Notes under the pieces: model-generated
Seen by the model: only the letters and a program-made list of their open reading frames with translations
Database searches by the model: none
What the model was told of the DNA's origin: nothing
Part shown: one piece after another, positions 57,743 to 64,000 of the stretch
How positions within the stretch are numbered: the first letter of the stretch is position 1
Layout of the letters: every line of letters begins with the position of its first letter
Made by a program: the position numbers and the translations under genes
Assembly: GCF_028462495.1 (NCBI RefSeq)
Contig: NZ_JAQOWX010000004.1
Span: forward strand, 1-64,000
DNA length: 64,000 nucleotides
From: Roseateles_E sp005503085
GTDB taxonomy: Bacteria > Pseudomonadota > Gammaproteobacteria > Burkholderiales > Burkholderiaceae_C
Direction: 5' to 3'

Positions 57743-58436
57743 TCCCTCTCCCGTTGCGCTGATCGTCGAGGACGAACCCAGCATCCGCCGTTTCGTGCGC
57801 ATGGCGCTGGAGGCCGAGGGCTGGCAGGTGCATGAATGCGAGACCGTGCGCCAGGGCCTCATCGACGCCGGCACGCGCCGGCCCGAGCTGATCGTGCTGG
57901 ACCTGGGCCTGCCCGATGACGACGGCATCAACTACCTGAAGGATCTGCGGGCCTGGTCCGGTGTGCCGGTGATCGTGCTGAGCGCCCGCGCCAGCGAGGC
58001 CGACAAGATCGCCGCGCTCGATGCCGGCGCCGACGACTACCTGACCAAGCCCTTCGGCGTCGGCGAGCTGATGGCGCGGGTGCGGGTGGCGCTGCGGCGC
58101 AGCCAGTCGGCCGCAGCGGCGGGCGAGCCGGCGCAGACCGTGTTCCGCTTTGGTGCCGTCGAGGTGGACCTGGCAGCGCGGCGCGTGCTGCGCGAAGGCC
58201 AGGCCGTGCACCTGACGCCGATCGAGTACCGGCTGCTGACCCATCTGATCGCCAATGCCGGCAAGGTGCTGACGCACCGCCAGCTGCTGAAAGCGGTCTG
58301 GGGTCCCAGCCATGTCGAGGACAACCACTATCTGCGCGTCTATATGGGCCAGCTGCGCCAGAAGCTCGAAGACCAGCCGGCCCAGCCCCGCCATCTGCTG
58401 ACCGAGACGGCGGTGGGCTATCGGCTGATGCCCTGA
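57735..58436 (+). CDS. kdpE: DNA-binding response regulator KdpE
   Basis: A 233-residue OmpR-type regulator. The receiver domain has the acidic pocket VEDEPSIRRF, the phosphorylated Asp56 in IVLDLGLPDDDG and Lys in YLTKPFG. The winged-helix output domain follows (LTPIEYRLLTHLIANAGKVLTHRQLLKAVWGPSHVEDNHYLRVYMGQLRQKLE). It activates kdpFABC, presumably through the site at 48343-48365. It is the last gene of the corA-kdpD-kdpE group. Confidence 0.95.
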   Translation: MSDPSPVALIVEDEPSIRRFVRMALEAEGWQVHECETVRQGLIDAGTRRPELIVLDLGLPDDDGINYLKDLRAWSGVPVIVLSARASEADKIAALDAGADDYLTKPFGVGELMARVRVALRRSQSAAAAGEPAQTVFRFGAVEVDLAARRVLREGQAVHLTPIEYRLLTHLIANAGKVLTHRQLLKAVWGPSHVEDNHYLRVYMGQLRQKLEDQPAQPRHLLTETAVGYRLMP

Positions 58437-58455
58437 ATCGGCCGGGGCTTGAGAT

Positions 58456-58477
58456 TAGAATGCGAACAATTCGCATT
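58456..58477 (+). promoter_or_regulatory. Fur box overlapping promoter of the TonB-dependent receptor gene
   Basis: AATGCGAA-CAA-TTCGCATT (58459-58477) is a perfect inverted repeat of 19 bases with a 3-base centre, close to proteobacterial Fur sites. A TAGAAT -10-like hexamer (58456-58461) overlaps its left arm. Binding of Fe-Fur would block the promoter, giving iron-repressed expression of the receptor and the PepSY gene after it. Confidence 0.65.
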
Positions 58478-58494
58478 AAATTTTTTTCCCGCCC

Positions 58495-60692
58495 ATGTCC
58501 ACCCTCTGCCTGCCGGCTGCCCGGCGCAGCCTTGCCCTGTCCACGCTGACGCTTGCCGCCCAGGCCGCGCTGGCCGCTTCGCCCAGCCTGCTCGATACCG
58601 TCGTTGTGAGCGGCGAGCGCCAGAAGAGCTTCGCGCCCAGCTCGGTCCAGGTCGGCGCCTTCCGCGACCAGGATCCGCTGGACGTGCCGCTGACGAACAA
58701 CGTGATGTCGCGCGAGCTGCTCGATGCGCAGGGCGCGCAAGGCCTGTTTGACGCGCTACGCAACACCGCCGGCGTGACCCGCTCCCAGGTCAGCGGCTCG
58801 ACCTACGACAACCTGTCGATCCGCGGCATCATCGTCGAGAACCGCGGCAACTACCGGCTCAACGGCAGCCTGCCGGTGATCAACCTGATCGACATCCCGC
58901 TGGAAAACAAGGAGCAGGTCGAGGTGCTGAAGGGCGCCTCGTCGATGTATTACGGCATGGTGCCGCCCTCGGGCATCGTCAACTTCGTCACCAAGCGCGC
59001 CGGCGCCAAGCCCGTTAGCTCGCTGACGACGACGCTCAACGACCATGGTGGCATCAAGGCCCATGTGGACCTGGGCCGGCGCTTCGGCGCGGACGACAGC
59101 ATGGGCATCCGCCTGAACGCGGCGGCCGGCAAGGAAGAAAACGGCATTGCCAACTTCAAGGGTGACCGCGGCCTGCTGGCGCTGGCTTATGACTGGCGCG
59201 TCTCGCCGTCCGCCAACATGAAGCTGGACCTGGAGCATTACCGCAAGGACGTCAGCGAGCAGGCCGCGATCCAGCTGCCTGCTGCAGTGAACGCTGCGAT
59301 CAGCCTGCCGCGTGTGCCTGACAACAAGACCAATCTCGCGGCCGACTGGGCACGTTATGACGCCGAGGCCACCAACGCGCTGGTGCGCGGCGATATCGCC
59401 TTGAATGACGACTGGGTCGTCAGCCTGGAGACCGGCCGCGCCGAGACCAAGCGCGACCGCAATCTCAACACCTTCCAGAACTACAACAACCAGACCGGTG
59501 CCGGGCGGGTCAGTATCAATGTGCTCAAGGGCCAGGCCTATACCAACACCAACCATCGGATCGAGGCGATCGGCCGTTTCGCCACCGCAGGCGTCCAGCA
59601 CGAACTGACCCTGGGCGGCAGCTACAACCTGCGTGAAAGCGCCGGCTGGCGCAGCGGCACGGCGACGGCGCCGCAGAACCTCTACGCGCCGGTCGACGTG
59701 GCGCCGGTTAACCCGCCGCTGACGCAGACCGGCTTTCCCTCCGAGATCCGCGACCGCGGCCTTTACGTCTACGACCGGATCGCGATCGGCGAGCAGTGGC
59801 AGCTGCTTGCCGGCGTGCGCCGCACCGACTACCGCAGCCAGAGNGACCGCGGCCTTTACGTCTACGACCGGATCGCGATCGGCGAGCAGTGGCAGCTGCT
59901 TGCCGGCGTGCGCCGCACCGACTACCGCAGCCAGAGCAGCAGCGCCAGCGGCCTGGGCAAGCCCTACGAGGTCGACAAGACCACGCCGAATGTCTCGGTG
60001 ATGTGGAAGCCGATGACGAACCTGAGTATCTATGCCAGCCTGCTGCGTGGCCTGGAAGAGACCGGCACTGCACCGCTGACGGTCAGCAACGCCGGCGCCA
60101 TTCTGCCGCCGGCCTTGAGTAAGCAAAAGGAGCTGGGCCTGAAGGCGCGCCTCGCCCAGAGCCTGTTGCTGCAGACGGCACTGTTCGAGATCGAGCGCGC
60201 GCAGGCCACCACCATCGCCAACGTCTACCAGGTCGGCGGCCAGAGCCGCTACCGCGGCCTGGAGTTCTCCGCCAGCGGCGAGATCGGCCGCGACTTCGCG
60301 CTGGTAGCGTCCGCCGTGCTGCTGGACGCCGAAATCATCAAGGCCGCCAGTGCCGCCGAGCTGGGCAAGACGCCCGAGAACACGCCTAAGAACACCTTGG
60401 GCCTGTTCGGCGAGTACCGCATGCCGATGGTGCAGGGCCTGGCCTTTAATGCCGGCGTCTATCACGTCGGCAAGCGCGCGGTGAACAACAGCAACCAGGC
60501 CTGGATCCCGGCCTACCAGGTGGTCTCTCTGGGGGCGCGCGCTACCAGACCAAGCTGGCCAACCAGCCCCTGAGCTTGCAGGCCAATCTGGAGAACGCGG
60601 CCGACAAGGACTACTGGAGCACCGCCGGCAACAACCTGCTGGGCGTCGGTGCGCCGCGCACCCTGCGCGTGACCGCCAAGCTGGACTTCTGA
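58495..60692 (+). pseudogene. TonB-dependent siderophore receptor, interrupted by a duplication with N and a frameshift
   Basis: The product is a ferric-siderophore outer-membrane receptor. A signal peptide (STLTLAAQAALAA) precedes a TonB-box region (LLDTVVVSGERQKS), a plug domain (GVTRSQVSGSTYDNLSIRG) and a long beta-barrel. Two faults exist. A 92-base segment is repeated exactly on both sides of an N at 59844, adding 31 residues. Near 60530-60545, in a GGGGGCGCGCGC run, the frame shifts, so the open frame stops at 60573, while the next frame continues the barrel to the expected C-terminal Phe (VTAKLDF) at 60692. Both may be sequencing or assembly errors. The TGA overlaps the next start. Confidence 0.8.
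59752..59936 (+). repeat. 92-base exact tandem duplication flanking a single N
   Basis: Bases 59752-59843 and 59845-59936 are identical, separated by an undetermined base at 59844. Two copies plus N add 93 bases, an exact 31 codons. A tandem copy inside a conserved barrel next to an N is what a scaffolder leaves when two overlapping contigs are joined without merging. It is probably not biological. Confidence 0.85.
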
Positions 60693-61774
60693 TGGCGCTG
60701 CCGAAGGCCCGCCGTGTCTGGCTGTGGCTGCACCGCTGGACCGGCCTGACCCTGGGCCTGCTGCTGGCTCTTGCTGCGCTGCTGGGCGCGGCGCTGACGG
60801 TGCTGCGCCCGCTGGACCAGGCCCTGCATCCCGAGCTGTTCAGGTCGGCTGCTCAAGGCGACGCCGGGCCGGCCGCGCTGGAGCTGCTGCGCCAGCGTCT
60901 GGTGGCCGAGTTCGGTCCCAAGGCGACGATGACACTGCGCCCGCCACGCGAGTCGGGCGAGAGCCTGCGCGTGCTGCTCAAAAGTCCGCAATGGGAGGGC
61001 ACGCTCTATATCGACCCCAGCACCGGCCGCGAGCAGGGCCGGCGTGGCGAGCACGAGGGCGTTGCCAACTTCATCTTCGAGCTGCACAGCGCGCTGCTGC
61101 TGGGCGACACCGGCAAGGCGATCCTGGCCAGCGTGTCGCTGGCCTATCTGGCCCTCTTGCTGACCGGCCTGATCCTGTGGTGGCCGATGAACGCCGCGCA
61201 GTGGCGTCATGCCTTTGCGCTGAAGCTGGGCAAGGGCGCGACGCGGGCCTTGTTTGATCTGCATCGCCTGGGCGGTGTCGTGCTGGGCCTGCTGATCGTG
61301 GTTTCGGTCGCCAGCGGGGCCTGGATGGCCTGGCGGCCGCTGGGCGTCTGGGTCAGCAGCCTGGCCGGCGAGGCTCCGGTCAAGCCGCCCAAGGTCGGCC
61401 GAGCCGAAGGCCCACCCCTGAGCCTGGATGAGATCGTCGCAGCGGCCCGGGCCCGCTGGCCCGAGGGCATGGTCGGCTATGTGCAGCTGGGGGCGGCGGC
61501 AGACCGGCCGGTGCGCGTGCGCCTGAAGCTTCCCGATGATCCGCACCCCAACGGCCTGTCCTCGGTCTGGCTGCATCCGGTCGATGGCGCCTTGCTGGCG
61601 CAGCAGCGCTGGAACAGTTTGGACCTGGGCGGACGCAGCACCGCCTGGATCTATCCGCTGCACACCGGCACCCTGGGCGGCCCGCTGCACGAGGCGGCCA
61701 CCGGCCTGATAGGCCTGAGCCTGTTCGGCCTGGGTTTCAGCGGTGCCTGGCTGTGGTGGCGCCGGCGCCGCTGA
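60692..61774 (+). CDS. PepSY-associated transmembrane protein (siderophore/iron uptake)
   Basis: A 360-residue inner-membrane protein with four hydrophobic segments: LWLHRWTGLTLGLLLALAALLGAAL near the N terminus, ILASVSLAYLALLLTGLILWWP, GVVLGLLIVVSVASGAWMAW and the C-terminal LIGLSLFGLGFSGAWLWW. The first, WLHRWTGLTLG, is the PepSY_TM signature. Such proteins often accompany TonB-dependent siderophore receptors and some act as periplasmic ferric-siderophore reductases. Its start shares a base with the receptor stop (TGATG), so it is in the same Fur-controlled unit. Confidence 0.85.
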   Translation: MALPKARRVWLWLHRWTGLTLGLLLALAALLGAALTVLRPLDQALHPELFRSAAQGDAGPAALELLRQRLVAEFGPKATMTLRPPRESGESLRVLLKSPQWEGTLYIDPSTGREQGRRGEHEGVANFIFELHSALLLGDTGKAILASVSLAYLALLLTGLILWWPMNAAQWRHAFALKLGKGATRALFDLHRLGGVVLGLLIVVSVASGAWMAWRPLGVWVSSLAGEAPVKPPKVGRAEGPPLSLDEIVAAARARWPEGMVGYVQLGAAADRPVRVRLKLPDDPHPNGLSSVWLHPVDGALLAQQRWNSLDLGGRSTAWIYPLHTGTLGGPLHEAATGLIGLSLFGLGFSGAWLWWRRRR

Positions 61775-61780
61775 GGCCGT

Positions 61781-62509
61781 TCACCACCCGCCGTGCAGCT
61801 GTACCAGGGTCGGGCGGCACAGTCCCGCAGCCCATTCCCGGTAGACGCCGCGCGCCACCCGGTGCAGTTCGGCGGTGCGCTCGCGCAGGCCCTGCAGCAT
61901 CTGCGCCTCGGTCTGCACGGCCGGGCCGTGAGCCAGGGTCAGTTCTTGCCGGGATTCTTCGCACCAGGCGCGCACGCTGGCCTCGGTGACCTCCAGATGG
62001 GACTGGAAACCCAAGTGCTTGCCGTGGGCGAAGCCCTTGTTCAGGCAATGCATGCCGAACAGCGTGCGGGCGGCGCCGCGCGGGATCTCGAAGGTGTCGT
62101 AATGCCAGTTGAACAGCGTGGCGTGGGTGGCGCCACCAAACATCGCGCGGGCGGCCGGCGTCACGGCCAGCCGGGCCCAGCCGATATTGGGCCAGGCATT
62201 GCGGTGCACCTGGGCACCCATCGCACGCGCCAGCAGCTGGCCGCCGAAGCAATGGCCCAGCACCGGCACGTCGCGGCTCAGCGCCGCCTGCAGCAGCGCC
62301 ATCTCCTGAGCGATCCAGGGCAGGTCTTCATTGACGCTGTGATTGCTGCCCAGCACCACCAGGCCGCTGTGGTCGCTGGCCCGCAGGGGCAAGTCCTGAC
62401 CCTGGGCCGGATGGAAGATCTGGAAGGGGATGTCCTGTTGCTGCAGAAAGTCCAGCAGATAACCGGGGCCTTGGCTGGCTTCGTGCTGGAGGATGGCGAC
62501 TGGGCGCAT
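61781..62509 (-). CDS. Class I glutamine amidotransferase domain protein
   Basis: A 242-residue stand-alone class I glutamine amidotransferase similar to the GuaA/GATase1 group. The nucleophile Cys is in VLGHCFGGQLLARAMG, and a His in NWHYDTFEIP is followed by a HLEVTE His/Glu pair in the C-terminal half. Start ATG 62509 (MRPVAILQHEASQGPGYL) matches the family; an upstream GTG at 62524 is possible. Substrate is unknown; relatives include gamma-glutamyl-polyamine hydrolases and enzymes of unknown role. It converges with the PepSY gene. Confidence 0.78.
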   Translation of the reverse strand: MRPVAILQHEASQGPGYLLDFLQQQDIPFQIFHPAQGQDLPLRASDHSGLVVLGSNHSVNEDLPWIAQEMALLQAALSRDVPVLGHCFGGQLLARAMGAQVHRNAWPNIGWARLAVTPAARAMFGGATHATLFNWHYDTFEIPRGAARTLFGMHCLNKGFAHGKHLGFQSHLEVTEASVRAWCEESRQELTLAHGPAVQTEAQMLQGLRERTAELHRVARGVYREWAAGLCRPTLVQLHGGW

Positions 62510-62635
62510 GGGCCGGGCCGGCACCGTGGCCGACCTGTTGTTGCGAGGCCTTCAGTCTCCCGGCCCGCAGCTCAAGAAATCGCCCAGCTTTTGCACTGCA
62601 GTGTCAAGACGCCATCAAGACTGCAGCCACCTGAT

Positions 62636-63652
62636 TCAGCGCTTGCGGCGCGCTGCGACGAAGCCGATCACGCCCAGGCCGGCCAGCAGCATCGCCATGC
62701 TGCCGGGCTCGGGCACGGCCGAGATCGTGCCGGCAAAGGCGGCGTCGTTGATCTGCACCGAGCCGTTCCAGCTCTGCGCGATCACCTGGCCATTGATCAC
62801 GCCGGAGCCGGCCGTGAACTTGGCCAGCGGCGCGAGGAAGGAGGCGGTGACGCCGCCGCTGAAGCTGACCGTCTGCGCGTCGACCAGATTGAACAGCACG
62901 CGGCCACTGTCGAAGCCGGTGTAGCCGTGGTTGCCGAAGTCGACCTTGCTGCCGTGCACATTGATGATCACGGTCGCATTGCTGCCCAGATTGCTGAGCT
63001 CCAGGTTCTTGCCGACATCGGCGGCATTCAGGTCGAACACGGCCAGCCCGGCGCCTTGGCCGTTCAGCACCATATTGCCCCAGACATTGGCGACGCTGCC
63101 GCTGTTGGCAAAGCCGTCGAGCTGCTGCGAGAAGCTGCTCAGCCGCGCCTGCTCGGCCGCGAAATCGATGCCCAGGTTCACCGTGCTGCCGGCTGCCGCC
63201 TTCTGCGGCAGCGGGTTCTGCCACTGCTGCACGCCGGTGGCTGTGCCGCCGTAAGTGATGCTGTCTGCCGTCAGCCAGGCCTTGTTGGCGTTCAGATTGC
63301 CGCCCACCCGCACATCGCCGATGAAGCTCGCGCCGCTTTGCGTGCTCAGATTGCCACCGACGACGGTGTCGCCCCAGAGCTGGCCGCCACTGAACTGCAG
63401 ATGGCCGCCGACCGCCAGGCCTATGCCTTCGTACAGCGCACCCGAGCCCTTGGTGTTGATCGAGTAGCTGCCCAGCTTGGCATTGCCGCCGACCGCGACG
63501 CGGCCCTCGACATCGCTGGAGCTGGCGGTGAAGTTGTCGAACACCAGCAGGTTCAGGCCCTTGTCCAGACCCAGCGCATTCGGCGCGGCCTGGGCCAGCG
63601 AGGTCGCCAGCAAGGTGGCGGCGAGGGCGGAGAACGGGGTCGAGCGGCGCAT
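62636..63652 (-). CDS. Choice-of-anchor A family protein with PEP-CTERM sorting signal
   Basis: A 338-residue secreted protein. A signal peptide (FSALAATLLATSLAQA) precedes a choice-of-anchor A domain beginning LNLLVFDNFTASSSDVEGRVAVGGNA and continuing through glycine-rich beta-structure. The C terminus is a classical PEP-CTERM tag: VPEPGSMAMLLAGLGVIGF followed by ARRKR. Exosortase normally recognises this tag and links proteins to the surface or extracellular polysaccharide. No exosortase gene is in the window. Start 63652 has AGGA 9 bases upstream; a longer reading from 63685 is less likely. Confidence 0.85.
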   Translation of the reverse strand: MRRSTPFSALAATLLATSLAQAAPNALGLDKGLNLLVFDNFTASSSDVEGRVAVGGNAKLGSYSINTKGSGALYEGIGLAVGGHLQFSGGQLWGDTVVGGNLSTQSGASFIGDVRVGGNLNANKAWLTADSITYGGTATGVQQWQNPLPQKAAAGSTVNLGIDFAAEQARLSSFSQQLDGFANSGSVANVWGNMVLNGQGAGLAVFDLNAADVGKNLELSNLGSNATVIINVHGSKVDFGNHGYTGFDSGRVLFNLVDAQTVSFSGGVTASFLAPLAKFTAGSGVINGQVIAQSWNGSVQINDAAFAGTISAVPEPGSMAMLLAGLGVIGFVAARRKR

Positions 63653-63773
63653 GCGTGAGATCCTGTCTTGAAGAGGTGCGCGCATTCTTCTGGCATGAAA
63701 GCTCCGCGTAAACCCTGATTCCGGGTGTCGCGGCGCCGTACCGTGCGCTAACTCACGCTTTGCCCGAGAAAGT

Positions 63774-63810
63774 CCGCCCCCTGGATGCGCGCAGCGCTGC
63801 GAGGGGGCGG
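63774..63810 (-). terminator. GC-rich palindrome, probable terminator of the downstream-edge receptor gene
   Basis: CCGCCCCC (63774-63781) pairs with GGGGGCGG (63803-63810), with an inner palindrome in between (CGCAGCGCTGCG). On the minus strand it is followed by TTTCTC, as expected for a terminator after the receptor gene ending at 63818. The layout resembles REP-like elements. Confidence 0.5.
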
Positions 63811-63817
63811 GCTTGTC

Positions 63818-64000
63818 TCAGCCGCCGAAGCGGTGCTCGAACTCGATCCAGCCCTGGCGGCCGTGCGGGCTGTAGCGGCTCGTCGGGTAGAAGGGCCAGC
63901 CGCCGCCCTTGTCCAGCGGCACGCTGCCTGCCACATTGTTGAGGATCAGCGAGAGCTTGCTGTTCTCGTTGAACTCGTAGCCGCCGCTGATATTGAACAA
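63818..64000 (-). CDS. TonB-dependent receptor, C-terminal fragment
   Basis: The 60 residues visible at the window edge have the pattern of the last strands of a TonB-dependent receptor: MFNISGGYEFNENSKLSLILNN, NVAGSVPLDK, then YSPHGRQGWIEFEHRFGG. The RxxWIEFEHRF ending fits a final barrel strand, though the terminal residues are Gly-Gly after Phe. The gene starts outside the window. It may respond to a different ligand than the Fur-controlled receptor at 58495. Confidence 0.7.
   Translation of the reverse strand: MFNISGGYEFNENSKLSLILNNVAGSVPLDKGGGWPFYPTSRYSPHGRQGWIEFEHRFGG

Noticed and set aside
59752..59936. Tandem repeat as a real duplication in a receptor barrel
   Set aside because: The copies are identical and flank an N, which points to an assembly join and not to biology.
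1..64000. CRISPR arrays, tRNA/rRNA genes, insertion sequences, prophage genes
   Set aside because: No regularly spaced repeats, no tRNA or rRNA sequence, and no transposase, integrase or phage protein was seen on either strand.

Overview
The window reads as a high-GC Betaproteobacterium of the order Burkholderiales, most likely the Roseateles/Rubrivivax/Leptothrix side. Supporting signs are the conserved gene orders yceD-rpmF-plsX-fabHDG-acpP-fabF and rpoE-rseA-mucD/lepA-lepB-rnc-era-recO-pdxJ-acpS-nagZ, a PEP-CTERM protein, and an RNase E with a long Arg/Glu/Gly-rich tail. I see no rRNA, tRNA, CRISPR array, transposase or phage gene.

Region 1 (1-18769) is the accessory part. After the end of a UDP-glucose dehydrogenase gene (1-126, + strand) come 17 tightly packed minus-strand genes for a Wzx/Wzy-type surface polysaccharide. 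In transcription order they are: an outer-membrane exporter (OPX/Wza-like), a Wzz chain-length protein, a fused acetyltransferase/sugar 3,4-ketoisomerase, a sugar aminotransferase, an acyltransferase, a Wzx flippase, three glycosyltransferases or glycosyltransferase-like proteins, an EpsG-type polymerase, an amidotransferase with HisH- and HisF-like partners, FnlA-FnlB-FnlC for UDP-L-FucNAc, and a WbuB-like transferase. The amidotransferase trio followed by fnlABC and wbuB matches the gene set known to make acetamidino-L-fucosamine (L-FucNAm) in E. coli O145. The exporter gene is divergent from a WecA-type initiating transferase (18894).

Region 2 (18894-46224) is core housekeeping: RhlE helicase, an RsmI-like methylase, Maf, YceD, L32, fatty-acid synthesis, the sigma-E locus (no rseB), LepA/LepB/RNase III/Era/RecO/PdxJ/AcpS/NagZ, then RNase E facing away from RluC. 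The 32858-33362 gap holds a cluster of four DnaA-box-like sites, a probable small terminator-ended RNA, and three consecutive palindromes.

Region 3 (46221-58436) has a HAD phosphatase, a Rieske protein and an S49 peptidase, followed by a complete Kdp potassium system. That system runs: small ORF, kdpF, kdpA, kdpB, kdpC, a TorF-like porin, corA, kdpD, kdpE. It has a KdpE-like box upstream and an unusual in-frame palindromic repeat inside kdpA.

Region 4 (58437-64000) is iron uptake (a Fur-box-controlled TonB-dependent receptor and a PepSY protein), a class I glutamine amidotransferase, a choice-of-anchor A/PEP-CTERM protein, and the end of another TonB-dependent receptor. The first receptor gene carries a 92-bp exact duplication around a single N plus a frameshift near its 3' end. 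Both look like assembly or sequence faults.
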